From Deinococcus sp. KSM4-11 (lineage in GTDB: Bacteria > Deinococcota > Deinococci > Deinococcales > Deinococcaceae): a stretch of DNA of 64,000 nt. Positions 27,670 to 38,115 of this stretch are shown here, in pieces. Location: contig NZ_SSNX01000007.1 in assembly GCF_004801415.1 (NCBI RefSeq), positions 62,001-126,000 on the forward strand, read 5' to 3'. Position numbers and translations under genes: made by a program. The notes under the pieces are model-generated. The model was not told the origin of the DNA and did no database searches. It saw only the letters and a program-made list of their open reading frames with translations. Within the stretch, counting starts at the first letter, position 1. Every line of letters starts with the position of its first letter.

Positions 27670-29250
27670 TTATTTCTTGCTGATCTTCTCGAACTGCACG
27701 TCACCGTTGGCGTTCTGGTTGAAGCCGCTGACGTTCGACTGGATCACGATGGGCCGGCTGGGCTGGTACAGGATCGAGAAGGGGCCTTCCTTGACCATCA
27801 GCGCGGTGAGCTGCTTGTAGATGTTCAGGCGTTTGGCCGCGTCGGTCTCGATGGCGGCGCTCTGCGCGAGCTTGCTGGCATCGGCGTTATGCCAGCCGTT
27901 GCGCCACGCCAGGGACTTGGCGTTGTAGTCCGCCAGGGGCGTGCCGTTGCCGTCCGCGTCGGGGTAGTCGGGGCTCCAGGAGACCTGCACCAGCGGGGCT
28001 TTCTGCGCGCGGTACGCGGTGAGCAGTTCACTGTTCACCATCTGCTTGATGTTCGCCTTGATGCCCACCTTCGCCAGGTCGGCCTGCACCTTCGCGGCCA
28101 GGTCGGCGCAGGGCACGCCGCCCGCGCAGGAGCCGGTGCTGACGAAGAAGTCCACGCTGAAGCCGTCGCCCTTGCCGGCGGCCTTCAGCAGCGCCTTGGC
28201 CTTCTCCGGATCGTAGGGGTAGTAGATCTTGGGATCGCTGCCCGCCAGACCGATCGGAATGATCGTCTGGGTCTTGCGGCCAAGGCCCTGCAACAGCCCC
28301 GAGATGATGCCGTCCTGGTCGATGGCATAGCGCACGGCCTCACGCACGCGGGCGTCCTCGAACGGCATGCCCTTGGCGGAGTTCATGCCCAGGTACGCCA
28401 GCATGAACGAATCGGCCTTCTGCGACTTGAGCTTCTTCGCGGCCACCACGTCCCTGAAGGCGTCCGGGGTGTAGTTCATGGCCACGTCGATCTCGCCGCT
28501 GTTCATGGCGGACTGCTGCGCACTGGATTCCAGCATGTAGCGCAGGATCACGCGCTTGATGTTCACCGAGCGGCGGAAGGCGTTGGGGTTCACGTCCAGC
28601 GCCACCTGTGCGCTGCGATCCCAGCGGTTGAGCATGAACGGCCCGCTGCCCGCCGAGTGGTCCTTGAGCCACGCGCTGCCGAAGTCCCCATTGGTCTCGT
28701 GCGCCTTGGCCTCGGTCGAGTCGATCACGCCGCCGATGTTGAAGGTCAGCAGCGCCAGCACGATGTTCGGGTTCGCGGTCTTCGGGATGTCCATCACGAC
28801 CGTCTTGGCGTCAGGAGCGCTCACGCTGCCGACCTTCAGGTTCGCGACGTCCGTGTAGAGGAAGCTGGACGGGGTTTTCAGGTTGATGACGCGGTTCACC
28901 GAGTACACCACGTCCGCTGCCGTGACCGGCCGCCCGCTGCTGAACTTCGCGTCGCGCAGCTTGAAGGTGAGGCGTGAGCCCGTGCTGGTAGGCGCGACCG
29001 TCCAGCTCGACGCCAGCCGGGGCTTGAGGGTCGAGAGGTTGTTGCCCTCGTAGGCCACCAGTGTGTCGTACAGGTTGCCGGTCACCAGCGACCCGCTGAA
29101 CTCGTACGACACGCCAGGATCCAGGGTGATCAGGTCGCTGAAATCCCCGCCGATCACCAGCGTGCTCTGCCGGGAGGATTGCGCGCCTGCCGTAGACAGC
29201 AGGGCAAGGGACAGGGTGGCGGTCAGGACAGCTTTCACGGAATGACGCAT
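27670..29250 (-). CDS. ABC transporter substrate-binding protein (DppA/OppA family)
   Basis: 526 residues with signal peptide (KAVLTATLSLALLSTAGAQ) and SBP_bac_5 features: ITLDPGVSYEFSGSLVTGNLYDTLV, LTFKLRDAKFSSGRPVTAADVVYSVNRV, VREAVRYAIDQDGIISGLLQGLG. No lipobox, so it may be periplasmic or surface-anchored otherwise. GGGGG SD upstream of ATG. First gene of the transporter operon (SBP-DppB-DppC). Dipeptide or similar substrate; cannot be narrowed. Confidence 0.93.
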   Translation of the reverse strand: MRHSVKAVLTATLSLALLSTAGAQSSRQSTLVIGGDFSDLITLDPGVSYEFSGSLVTGNLYDTLVAYEGNNLSTLKPRLASSWTVAPTSTGSRLTFKLRDAKFSSGRPVTAADVVYSVNRVINLKTPSSFLYTDVANLKVGSVSAPDAKTVVMDIPKTANPNIVLALLTFNIGGVIDSTEAKAHETNGDFGSAWLKDHSAGSGPFMLNRWDRSAQVALDVNPNAFRRSVNIKRVILRYMLESSAQQSAMNSGEIDVAMNYTPDAFRDVVAAKKLKSQKADSFMLAYLGMNSAKGMPFEDARVREAVRYAIDQDGIISGLLQGLGRKTQTIIPIGLAGSDPKIYYPYDPEKAKALLKAAGKGDGFSVDFFVSTGSCAGGVPCADLAAKVQADLAKVGIKANIKQMVNSELLTAYRAQKAPLVQVSWSPDYPDADGNGTPLADYNAKSLAWRNGWHNADASKLAQSAAIETDAAKRLNIYKQLTALMVKEGPFSILYQPSRPIVIQSNVSGFNQNANGDVQFEKISKK

Positions 29251-29425
29251 ACGGAACCCCCGGTGCTCGGAACTTGGTCTTCAGGAACGCTCGGCTTCAT
29301 AGTCTTCAGGCTCAGCTCACGGACACAGGCATTCTGTCATCTTCTGGTGACGTGTCCAGGCCAAGCCACAGTGGCAGGAACCACCGGGTACGCTGACCCC
29401 AGATGTCAGCCGACGTGACGGAGCC

Positions 29426-30307
29426 ATGATGACCCTCCCGCTCCTGCCCATAGGTACCAGCGTCGTCACTCGCCATGAGGTGGATGGGCGGCCGGTGGGC
29501 AGCGTCGCCACCATCGTTCGTGTGCCCAACGACCCCCAGCAGGCCTACCACGTGCGCTTTCTCGACGGCAGCGAGGCCCGCCTGCCACGGCCGGCCCTGA
29601 GCCTCCGCCGCCACGAGAAGAACCGCCTACCAGACGTAGAACGGGACTTCACGCCGTTCATCCAGTACCGCTGCGTGGCCGGGAGCCGCGCTTTCGGGCT
29701 CGACACGGACGCGTCGGACACCGATCTGCGTGGCTTCTACCTGCCGCCCGCCCGTGACGACTGGAGCCTGGGCGGCGTGCCCGAGCAACTCGAGTTCGGG
29801 GAGGAAGTGTACTGGGAGGCCCGCAAGTTCGTGCTGCTGGCCTTGAAAGCCAACCCGAACATCCTGGAGGTGTTGCACAGTCCACAGGTCATCACCGCCA
29901 TGCCCATTGCCCTGGAACTGCTGGACATCCGCGCCGCCTTCCTGAGCCGGCTGGTGTATCAGACCTACGCCGGGTACGTGGCCGGGCAGTTCAAACGAAT
30001 TGAGGCCGACCTACGTCAGCATGGGCAGGTGCGCTGGAAGCACGCCATGCACCTGCTGCGGCTCCTGATGAGCGGCACGCAGCTCCTCCGAACCGGCGAG
30101 ATGCTGGTAAATGTCGGCCCACACCGCGACCGACTGCTGGCCATCAAGCGCGGCGAGTTGACCTGGGAGCAGGTCGAGACATGGCAGCTGGATCTGCACC
30201 GCGAGTTCGAGCAGGCGTATGCGGACACTCCCCTGCCCGAACGCCCGGACTACGACGCCGCCGAAGCGTGGCTGCTGCGGGCACGCCGGGCGGCGCTGGA
30301 GTGGTAA
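29426..30307 (+). CDS. RlaP-type nucleotidyltransferase with N-terminal beta module
   Basis: 293 residues. A beta-rich N-terminal module (about 1-62) precedes a polymerase-beta-fold nucleotidyltransferase motif GSRAFGLDTDASDTDLRG (86-103), then helices with YQTYAGYVAGQ, KHAMHLLRLLMSGTQLLRTGEM and RLLAIKRGELTWEQV. These are the blocks of RlaP (PF10127), named for association with RNA ligases. Catalytic acidic residues (DTD) are present. Start has GGAG immediately upstream. A paralog lies 110 bp downstream. Confidence 0.88.
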   Translation: MMTLPLLPIGTSVVTRHEVDGRPVGSVATIVRVPNDPQQAYHVRFLDGSEARLPRPALSLRRHEKNRLPDVERDFTPFIQYRCVAGSRAFGLDTDASDTDLRGFYLPPARDDWSLGGVPEQLEFGEEVYWEARKFVLLALKANPNILEVLHSPQVITAMPIALELLDIRAAFLSRLVYQTYAGYVAGQFKRIEADLRQHGQVRWKHAMHLLRLLMSGTQLLRTGEMLVNVGPHRDRLLAIKRGELTWEQVETWQLDLHREFEQAYADTPLPERPDYDAAEAWLLRARRAALEW

Positions 30308-30417
30308 CTGGCCGATCCATGCCAGCGAGAGTCCAGTCTGGATGCGCGCCAATGCAGGCTGTGGAACGTGTGGGCAGATGTCGAGGATCTGTCCATTTGT
30401 TTTCCAGACAGTGAATC

Positions 30418-31197
30418 ATGGACGCTGTGACTGTTTATCCTCCCCAACTCTCCGAAGCCGTCCAAGAACACCCGTTCCCGCTGGTCTTCGCCACGGTGAG
30501 CGGCGCGCACCTGTACGGCTTTCCCAGCCCCGACAGCGACTGGGATCTGCGCGGCGTGCACGTGCTGCCGCTGCGGGAGGTGCTGGGCCTGGACGAGGTG
30601 CCCGAAACCTACGCGCTGGAGCGGGACGACGGGGTGGTGGAACTCGATCTGGTCACGCACGACGTCTGCAAGTTCGCGCGGCTGCTGCTGACCCGCAACG
30701 GGTACGTGCTGGAGCAACTGCTCTCGCCGTTGGTGGTGCACACCTCGCCCGCGCACGCGGAACTTCTGAGCCTTGCGCCGGGCGTGCTGACGCGCTGGCA
30801 CGCGCACCATTACCTGGGCTTCACGGCGAATCAGTGGACGCTGCTGGAGAGGGAAGACGTGCCCCGTGTAAAACCGCTGCTGTACGCCTTCCGCACCGTG
30901 CTGACCGGCCTCCACCTGATGCGGACTGGGGAGATCGAGGCGAACTTGGAAGTGCTGAACGCCGAGGTTCGGTTGCCGTTCCTATCGGAGCTGATCGCCC
31001 TGAAGCGCGCCGGGCGTGAGGCAGAACCCCTGCCCGACCCGCTTGACACGTACCGCGCCGAACATGAACGGCTGGTGCGGGAACTGGGAGCCGCAAAAGA
31101 AATGACCCACCTCCCGAACGCCGTGCCGGATACCGTGCGCCACGCTGTGAGCGACTGGGTGGTGCGGGTGCGCCTGGAGGCCGAGCGTCAGGGTTGA
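30418..31197 (+). CDS. RlaP-type nucleotidyltransferase, second copy
   Basis: 259 residues without the N-terminal module of its neighbour. Nucleotidyltransferase motif GAHLYGFPSPDSDWDLRG (29-46), then ELDLVTHDVCKFARLLLTRNGYVLEQLLSP, HHYLGFTANQW, KPLLYAFRTVLTGLHLMRTGEI and IALKRAGREAEPLP. Together with the upstream gene this is a diverged tandem pair, not identical in length or sequence. Converges on the GH26-like gene with a 10-bp overlap of coding ends. Confidence 0.88.
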   Translation: MDAVTVYPPQLSEAVQEHPFPLVFATVSGAHLYGFPSPDSDWDLRGVHVLPLREVLGLDEVPETYALERDDGVVELDLVTHDVCKFARLLLTRNGYVLEQLLSPLVVHTSPAHAELLSLAPGVLTRWHAHHYLGFTANQWTLLEREDVPRVKPLLYAFRTVLTGLHLMRTGEIEANLEVLNAEVRLPFLSELIALKRAGREAEPLPDPLDTYRAEHERLVRELGAAKEMTHLPNAVPDTVRHAVSDWVVRVRLEAERQG

Positions 31198-32762
31198 ACG
31201 TCGAAGGTCTGCACTTTCGTGACCAGCGGCTTTCCGTCTCTCCCGCTGGCGGTGATGCTCAGGGTGTGCGTGCCGGGGCTCAGGCCGGCGGGCAGTGTGA
31301 AGCGGTAGGGGAGCGTGGTGTCGACCGGCACGGGCTGGCCGTCGAGGGTCAGGGTGAGCTTCGTGGGCACCTCGAAGGTCTTGAGCCACAGCGCGCCCTG
31401 TAGAGCTTCCCGCAGTTGCAGCCGCGTCGGGAAGGGCTGCGGCACGTGCACCGGGTCGGTGGCGGCAAAGGTTCTGCGGAAGGTGTCCACGCCCAGCAGG
31501 TCGCGGAAGGCCGCTTCCTTGGCGGGCACGCCGGGCAGGTGGTAGTCGTTGCGGCGGGCGGGCACGCGGGGCTGCACGAAGGCGCTCGACTGCATGTCGA
31601 TGTTCAGCCAGTTGATGTTTTTCACGCGGGGGTACCGGAGCGCCGCGCCCCAGTACATCTCGCGCAGTTTCTGGGTGGCGAAGTCGCTGTAGTCCACGCC
31701 GGGGGCCGCGCCGCTGCGGTGCGCGGAGGCGTACTCGCTGACCTGGATGGGGTGCGCGCAGGCGTACTTGCGGTAGATGGGATCCAGAACGTCCAGCGGA
31801 TTCACGCGCAGGCCCGGCTGGGCGCGGTCGCCGTTCTGGAAGGGCACGGAGTACAGGCTCAGGCCCACCCAGTCCACGGCGTCGTCGCCGGGAAAGTACG
31901 AGTCGAGCACCTCCAGCCGCGAGGGCATCACCATCCAGACCATCGCCACGTTCGGGGCGACGCGGGCCATGACGTCGTGCACCAGCCGGAATTTCGCGCG
32001 GTACAGCGCCGGGTCGCGGCTCCACTCGTTGACGGGATCGTTGAATTCCCCGGCGAAGCGCAGGAAGATCGGCACGCCCGAGGCGGCGGCGGCCCGCGCG
32101 AAGGGCAGGAGGGTCGCTTCCGTGATTTGCCGCAGGGGCAGGCCCGGCTCCAGGGCTACGTGCATGGCTCCCCCGCTGGCCTTCACCGCCTGCGCGAAGC
32201 GGGTGGGAAAGGCCTCGCCCTGACCGGGAGCGCGCAGCGTGAAATACCGGAAGTACACGGCCAGCCCGGCGTTCAGCGGGGCGGGCAGGCGCAGCGTGCT
32301 GTCCGGGCCGACGCCCTGCTCATCCACGTAGGTGCCCAGGTACAGGCCAGTGGCGGGTTCGAATTTTGCCAACGTTCGCTGGCACGCGGGGGCTGGGGCG
32401 GGCGTGCTCGCGTTCAGCACGTACAACGCGGCGTCCTGTCGGTAGGGAGCGGCCAGGGTGTCCAGCGCACGGGCCGTGACCGTGTCGCCCCTGGAGCGGT
32501 AGCCCTGGATGGCCCGGTCGTAGGCCTGCGTGGCGCCCTGGAAGTCGTTCAGGCGCACGAGGACGTCGGCCATGGCCCGCCAGTTGGCGGCGCTGGGGTT
32601 CTGCGCGGCGGCCCGCCCGAACGCAGCGGCGGCGGCCTGGAGATGCCCGGCCCGCAGCTCCTGCTGTCCCTGCGCGTACCACCCGTCGGCCGTGTGGGGC
32701 AGGGCGACCGCTAGGGGCGTCGAGCAGAGGGTCAGGATGCCCGTCAGGATGGCGGCCTTCAT
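31188..32762 (-). CDS. Secreted GH26-like glycosidase with TPR-like N-terminus
   Basis: 524 residues: signal peptide (AAILTGILTLCSTPLAVA), TPR-like helices (25-110), then a TIM-barrel-like catalytic region. RFAGEFND (235-242, Glu239) and PIQVSEYAS (338-346, Glu343) match the acid/base and nucleophile positions of GH26-type mannanases. VWMVMPSRLEVLDSYFPGDDAVDWVGLSLY is a typical strand-loop block. A C-terminal Ig-like domain follows. The start at 32762 has TAGCAT seven bases upstream (leaderless). Target polysaccharide unknown. Confidence 0.78.
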   Translation of the reverse strand: MKAAILTGILTLCSTPLAVALPHTADGWYAQGQQELRAGHLQAAAAAFGRAAAQNPSAANWRAMADVLVRLNDFQGATQAYDRAIQGYRSRGDTVTARALDTLAAPYRQDAALYVLNASTPAPAPACQRTLAKFEPATGLYLGTYVDEQGVGPDSTLRLPAPLNAGLAVYFRYFTLRAPGQGEAFPTRFAQAVKASGGAMHVALEPGLPLRQITEATLLPFARAAAASGVPIFLRFAGEFNDPVNEWSRDPALYRAKFRLVHDVMARVAPNVAMVWMVMPSRLEVLDSYFPGDDAVDWVGLSLYSVPFQNGDRAQPGLRVNPLDVLDPIYRKYACAHPIQVSEYASAHRSGAAPGVDYSDFATQKLREMYWGAALRYPRVKNINWLNIDMQSSAFVQPRVPARRNDYHLPGVPAKEAAFRDLLGVDTFRRTFAATDPVHVPQPFPTRLQLREALQGALWLKTFEVPTKLTLTLDGQPVPVDTTLPYRFTLPAGLSPGTHTLSITASGRDGKPLVTKVQTFDVQP

Positions 32763-32842
32763 CGGGGGCATGCTACCGGGCAGAACCGGAAACACCATGA
32801 GGGCGTCGCCCTGCCCCGCCCGGTGTGCGAGCATCGGGCCGG

Positions 32843-34126
32843 ATGCCCGATCCCGCCCCGCCCCGCATCGACCTGCCCAGTCCGTCGCTGGTGGTGCTGG
32901 TCGGCGCGTCGTCCTCTGGCAAGAGCACTTTCGCGGCGCGGCACTTCAGGCCCGACGAGGTGCTCGGCAGCGACGCCATGCGGGCCTGGCTCAGCGGTGA
33001 CGAGACAGATCAGTCAGTGACCGGGGAGGCCTTCGGGAGCCTGCACCGTGCGGCCTCGGCCCGGCTCACGCAGGGGCGCCTGACGGTCATCGACGCCACG
33101 TCCGTGCGGCCCCGTGACCGTCTGGCGCTGGTGCAGCTGGCCCGCGCGCACGACCTGCCGGCGGTGGCGGTCGTCTTCGACCTGCCCAGATCCGTGCTGG
33201 AGGCCCGGCATGCGGCGCGCCCGGATCGCCCGTTCGGGTCGGACGTGATTCTGCGGCAGCTTTCGGATCTGCGCCGCACGCAAGGCGGCCTGACCCAGGA
33301 GGGCTTCCGCCACGTCTGGACGCTGCGCTCGGAGGCTGAAGTGAACGCGGCGCAGGTCACGCCCGTGCCCCTGCGCGTGGATCGCCGCGACCTCTCCGGC
33401 CCCTTCGACGTGATCGGCGATGTGCACGGCTGCCTGTCGGAACTGCGCGCGTTGCTGCTGCGGCTCGGGTACTGCCTGGACGGTGGGCAGGTCAGCCCAC
33501 CGTCGGGCCGCACGGCCGTGTTCCTGGGCGACCTGGTAGACCGGGGCCCCGACAGCGCCGGGGTGCTGCGGCTGGTCATGGGCATGGTGAGCGCGGGCAC
33601 GGCGCTGTGCCTGCCCGGCAACCACGAGGAGAAAGTCGCCCGCGCGCTCGACGGCAAGGCGGTGAAACTGGTACATGGCCTGGACGCGACCCTGGCGCAG
33701 ATCGAGGCAGGCGGCAGCGCATTCCGGCGTGAGGTGCGCGCGTTCATTGGGAGTCTGCCCAGCCACCTCGTGCTGGACGGCGGGCGGCTGGTCGTGGCGC
33801 ACGCGGGCCTGCCGGAGCCCTATCACGGCCGCACCTCCGGGCGGGTACGGAGCTTCGCCCTGTTCGGCGATGTGGACGGCACCCGCGACGAACTGGGCTT
33901 CCCCGTGCGGCGCGACTGGGCCGCCGGGTACGCCGGAGCCGCGCTGGTCGTGTACGGGCACACGCCGCATACCGCCCCCCGCTGGGTGGGGAACACCGTG
34001 AACATCGACACCGGCTGCGCCTTCGGCGGAGCGCTCACGGCCCTGCGCTATCCGGAACGGGAGACGCTCAGCCTGCCCGCGCAGGCCGTGTACGCGGTAC
34101 TGGCCCGCCCGCTGCCCCCGCCCTGA
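32843..34126 (+). CDS. Polynucleotide kinase-phosphatase (kinase + metallophosphatase, no ligase domain)
   Basis: 427 residues. The N-terminal kinase has Walker A GASSSGKST (21-29), VIDATSVRPRDR and an Arg-rich lid. The metallophosphoesterase domain has DVIGDVHGC (189-197), FLGDLVDRGPDS (227-238), GNHEEK (259-264), VAHAGLP and YGHTPH. This is the first two thirds of bacterial Pnkp RNA-repair enzymes (about 850 aa) but the C-terminal ligase domain is missing. It would repair 5'-OH and 2',3'-phosphate ends. Two RlaP genes lie upstream on the same strand. Confidence 0.88.
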   Translation: MPDPAPPRIDLPSPSLVVLVGASSSGKSTFAARHFRPDEVLGSDAMRAWLSGDETDQSVTGEAFGSLHRAASARLTQGRLTVIDATSVRPRDRLALVQLARAHDLPAVAVVFDLPRSVLEARHAARPDRPFGSDVILRQLSDLRRTQGGLTQEGFRHVWTLRSEAEVNAAQVTPVPLRVDRRDLSGPFDVIGDVHGCLSELRALLLRLGYCLDGGQVSPPSGRTAVFLGDLVDRGPDSAGVLRLVMGMVSAGTALCLPGNHEEKVARALDGKAVKLVHGLDATLAQIEAGGSAFRREVRAFIGSLPSHLVLDGGRLVVAHAGLPEPYHGRTSGRVRSFALFGDVDGTRDELGFPVRRDWAAGYAGAALVVYGHTPHTAPRWVGNTVNIDTGCAFGGALTALRYPERETLSLPAQAVYAVLARPLPPP

Positions 34127-34129
34127 GGT

Positions 34130-35047
34130 TCACCACCAGCCCTTGCGCTTGAAGTACAGCGCGAGCAGGCCCCCCACCAGCAGGAAACTGCCCCAGGCGA
34201 AGGCGTAGCCGTACGGCCACGCGAGTTCGGGCATGTGATGGAAGTTCATGCCCCACACGCCCGCCAGGAAGGTCAGCGGCAGGAACACCACGCTCACGGC
34301 CGTCAGGGTTCGCATCACCTCGTTCATCCGCTGGCTCTGCAGGTTCAGGTGCAGGTCGAGCAGGCTGGTCAGGAAGTCCCGCAGGCTGTCGAGCCGCCCG
34401 GCGGCCCGTGTGAACGAGTCCTGCGCGTCGCGGTAGCGCACGAGATCCTGCGGTGAGCAGTCCGCGTGCCGGCCGAGGAGCGCCGTCGCCTCGCGCGCGT
34501 CCGTGGCGAGCCGCCGCGCATGCGCCAGCAGATGCTTGAGTTCGAACACGGCCGCCACCGGGTTCTCGCGGGCGTTCAGGAACACGCGCTCCTCCAGGGC
34601 GTCCAGTTTGCCCTCCAGGCCGTCCGCCAGGGCGAAGAAGGTGTCGGCCGTGTGATCCAGCAGTTCGTACGTGACCTCGTGCGGGGTGTTCACGGCCTCG
34701 CGGCCCACCAGCGGCCACACGGCGTCCAGGGCGCGGGTGCTGGCGCTGCTCAGCGTGAGGACCGCGTCCTGGAACACGAATACGCTGACCCGTTCCGTGA
34801 ACTCGTCCGGCGTTTCCGGGTGCACGAAGGACCGGAGCGTGATGAACTCGTGCTCCGGGTACTGCTCGGCGCGGCTCCAGTGCCCGTGCTCCAGCGCGTC
34901 CTCCAGCGCCAGGCGGTTGAGGGGAAAGGCGACGCGCAGGGCCGCGAGGTCGTCCGCGTCGGGGTCGCGGGCGTCCACCCACACGCCACGGGTCTCGCCG
35001 GCCCAGTCCAGCGCCTCCCCGTTCGACAGGTGCTTGGCATGGATCAT
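34130..35047 (-). CDS. corA: CorA-family divalent-cation transporter
   Basis: 305 residues. Long N-terminal cytoplasmic domain with coiled stretch ([38 protein letters not shown]), then two C-terminal transmembrane helices with the GMN motif ([13 protein letters not shown]) and a basic KRKGWW end. Likely Mg, Co or Ni uptake. The start at 35047 has TACGAT six bases upstream, divergent from crcB, which also has a -10 next to its start: two leaderless genes share a 43-bp region. Confidence 0.93.
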   Translation of the reverse strand: MIHAKHLSNGEALDWAGETRGVWVDARDPDADDLAALRVAFPLNRLALEDALEHGHWSRAEQYPEHEFITLRSFVHPETPDEFTERVSVFVFQDAVLTLSSASTRALDAVWPLVGREAVNTPHEVTYELLDHTADTFFALADGLEGKLDALEERVFLNARENPVAAVFELKHLLAHARRLATDAREATALLGRHADCSPQDLVRYRDAQDSFTRAAGRLDSLRDFLTSLLDLHLNLQSQRMNEVMRTLTAVSVVFLPLTFLAGVWGMNFHHMPELAWPYGYAFAWGSFLLVGGLLALYFKRKGWW

Positions 35048-35077
35048 GTGTGCATCGTAGGGCGTGGGCCCGTGGCC

Positions 35078-35083
35078 TATCCT
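35078..35083 (+). promoter_or_regulatory. -10 element for leaderless crcB
   Basis: TATCCT seven bases before the GTG at 35091; the divergent corA has TACGAT at 35059-35054. Confidence 0.55.
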
Positions 35084-35090
35084 GGGAATC

Positions 35091-35465
35091 GTGAACGCGT
35101 GGGGGTGGGTCATGCTGGGCGGGGCGCTGGGTGCGGCCGCCCGCTACGGCGTCCAGGTCGCGCTGGCCCCGCTGGTGGTTCGGGCAGGCTTTCCGGTGGC
35201 GGTGCTGCTGATCAACGTGCTGGGCTCCTTCCTGCTGGGCCTGACCGTCGCGCTGGTCGGGCGGGGCATGTGGCCCGACGCGGCGCGGCTGGCCTTCGGG
35301 ACGGGCTTCCTGGGGGCCTTCACGACGTTCAGCACCTTCAGTGTGGAACTCGACGGTCTGCTGCTGGGAGGCCGGGCGGGCGCGGCCGGGACGTATGCGC
35401 TGCTCAGCGTGGGGCTGGGGGTGCTGGCCGCCCTCGTGGGCCGCACGCTGGGAGCCCGCCTGTGA
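35091..35465 (+). CDS. crcB: CrcB/Fluc fluoride channel
   Basis: 124 residues with four transmembrane helices and Fluc motifs: [21 protein letters not shown] and [16 protein letters not shown]. Dual-topology dimers export fluoride. GTG start agrees with family length. Upstream sequence shows no fluoride riboswitch that I can identify; the leader is too short for one. Confidence 0.95.
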   Translation: MNAWGWVMLGGALGAAARYGVQVALAPLVVRAGFPVAVLLINVLGSFLLGLTVALVGRGMWPDAARLAFGTGFLGAFTTFSTFSVELDGLLLGGRAGAAGTYALLSVGLGVLAALVGRTLGARL

Positions 35466-35482
35466 TGGACGCCCGCCCGTGA
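35465..35482 (+). other. Five-codon mini-ORF linking crcB and xseA
   Basis: An ATG overlaps the crcB stop (TGATG) and reads five codons to a TGA that overlaps the xseA GTG (GTGA). It may couple xseA translation to crcB. Confidence 0.3.
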
Positions 35483-36684
35483 CCCGCCGCCGCAAGAAAG
35501 CCGAGGTCACGCGCCCGCCCGAGCAGTTCCTGGAACTGTCGGAGGTGCTGGAGTACGTCGGCGCGGTCATCGCGCGGGGAGTACCGGGGGCTGTGTGGGT
35601 GCGTGCCGAGATCGCCTCGCTGACGGATCGGCGTCACCTGTACCTCGACCTCGTGCAACTGGGCGAGGACGGCGAGATCGCCAAATGCCGCGCGACCGTC
35701 TGGGCCCGGGAGCGCTACGAGCTGGAGGGCAAATTCCGCCGTGCCACGGGCGGCGCGCTGGAGGCCGGGCTCAAGGTGCTGCTGTTCTGCACGCCGGAGT
35801 TCCACCCGCAGTACGGCTTCTCGCTGCACATCCTGGACATCGCGCCGGAATTCACGCTGGGAGACGCGGTGGCCCGCCTGGGCATCATGCGCGAGGCGCT
35901 GGTCCGTGAGGGCGTGTACGGCCTGAACCGCCTGCTGCCCGCACCCGACGATTACGCGCGCGTGGCCGTGATCTCCCCGGAAGGCGCCGCCGGCCTGGGC
36001 GACTTCCGGCGCGAGACCGACGCGCTGGAGGCTGCAGGGGTGATCGACTTCGAGTACCTGGAGGCCACCTTCCAGGGCCGGGAGGCGTCGGGCAGCCTGA
36101 TCCGCGCCATTGCCCAGGCCCGAGACCTGCACGCCCACGCGCCGCTCGACGCGCTGGTCGTCCTCCGGGGGGGAGGCGCCGTCACGGACCTCGCGTGGCT
36201 CAACGACCTGGACGTGGCCCGCGCCCTGGCCACCTTTCCCGCCCCGGTCATCACCGGCCTGGGCCACGCGCGCGACGACACCCTGCCGGACGAGGTCGCG
36301 CACACCCGCATGGACACGCCCAGCAAGGCCGCCGCCCTGATCGTGCAGACGGTGGCGGCGGCCGCCGCGCAGGCCACGCAGGACGTCCGCACCATCCGCG
36401 CCTCCGGCGCCCAGGCCTATGTGGAGGCGCAGTCGCGCACCCAGTGGGCCCGCGACCGTCTCCGTGACGCCGCCGCCCGGCTGGTCGAGCGGCAGCGTGC
36501 AGACGTGGACGCGCTGATGCGTCAGGCGCTGGGGCTCACGCCGGAACGTACCCTCGCGCGCGGCTACGCCCTGGTGCGGGGCGCCGGCGGGCAACCGGTC
36601 ACCCGCGCCGCGCAGGTCACAGCCGGACAGGCCCTGACGCTGGATTTCCAGGACGGAACGGTGAACGTCCGCCAGGAGGGGTGA
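35479..36684 (+). CDS. xseA: Exodeoxyribonuclease VII large subunit
   Basis: 401 residues: N-terminal OB-fold ([37 protein letters not shown]), [16 protein letters not shown] and the catalytic-core blocks [63 protein letters not shown]. The GHxRDDT..D motif is diagnostic. Degrades single-stranded DNA. The GTG at 35479 overlaps a mini-ORF following crcB. xseB is not in the window. Confidence 0.94.
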   Translation: MTRRRKKAEVTRPPEQFLELSEVLEYVGAVIARGVPGAVWVRAEIASLTDRRHLYLDLVQLGEDGEIAKCRATVWARERYELEGKFRRATGGALEAGLKVLLFCTPEFHPQYGFSLHILDIAPEFTLGDAVARLGIMREALVREGVYGLNRLLPAPDDYARVAVISPEGAAGLGDFRRETDALEAAGVIDFEYLEATFQGREASGSLIRAIAQARDLHAHAPLDALVVLRGGGAVTDLAWLNDLDVARALATFPAPVITGLGHARDDTLPDEVAHTRMDTPSKAAALIVQTVAAAAAQATQDVRTIRASGAQAYVEAQSRTQWARDRLRDAAARLVERQRADVDALMRQALGLTPERTLARGYALVRGAGGQPVTRAAQVTAGQALTLDFQDGTVNVRQEG

Positions 36685-36718
36685 CCTCCGCCCGGCCCCC
36701 TCACGGGCAGGCCAGCGG

Positions 36719-37188
36719 CTACCCGCGTGTCAGCGTGCAGGTACCACTGTCCCCGGCCACGGCGCGCACGCCGGCTAGGCCCGCCGACCAGTCCACCCGG
36801 TCGGCCAGGGTCAGCATGGCGTCCGGTGGGCCCTGCACCAGCAGACCGTCCGCGCTGCGCCAGCCGGGCCCGGCTGGGGCCACGACGCACGCCACCACCC
36901 GCGCGTCCGGACGGGCGCCCAGCGCCTCCGAGGCGTCCACCAGGGCCACCAGCTCCTGCGTCAGATCCGTGAGGAGCGCGGCCGTTCCCGCCACCCTGCC
37001 GTCCGCCGCGTACTGCCAGCGACCGTCATACTGGCTCGCCTCGCCCCGCAGCGTGAACGTCTGCGAGATGGCCTCGCCGGTCGCTGTGGTGCCACGTATC
37101 ACGAACACCTCTCCGTCCGCAAAGGGTGGCTGGGGCGGCGTGTACGCGCACGCGGCCAGCACGCCCGCCAGCAGCAGGAACCGCGTTC

Positions 37189-37192
<4 letters not shown>
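36719..37192 (-). CDS. Small lipoprotein of unknown function
   Basis: 157 residues with a lipobox ([10 protein letters not shown]) at the N-terminus and a compact beta-rich mature domain ([42 protein letters not shown]; end TCTLTRG). Two further Cys might form a disulfide. GTG start at 37192 overlaps the stop of the sulfurtransferase (GTGA), so they are cotranscribed. No family recognised. Confidence 0.75.
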
Positions 37193-38049
<857 letters not shown>

Positions 38050-38115
38050 GTCCGGCAGGCTACACCCGACGCCGTACAGGACGTAGGCCGACAGAGCAGA
38101 ACACGGGCCAAAACG

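Noticed and set aside
35091..35110. Fluoride riboswitch in front of crcB
   Set aside because: The promoter -10 lies seven bases before the start codon, leaving no room for an aptamer.
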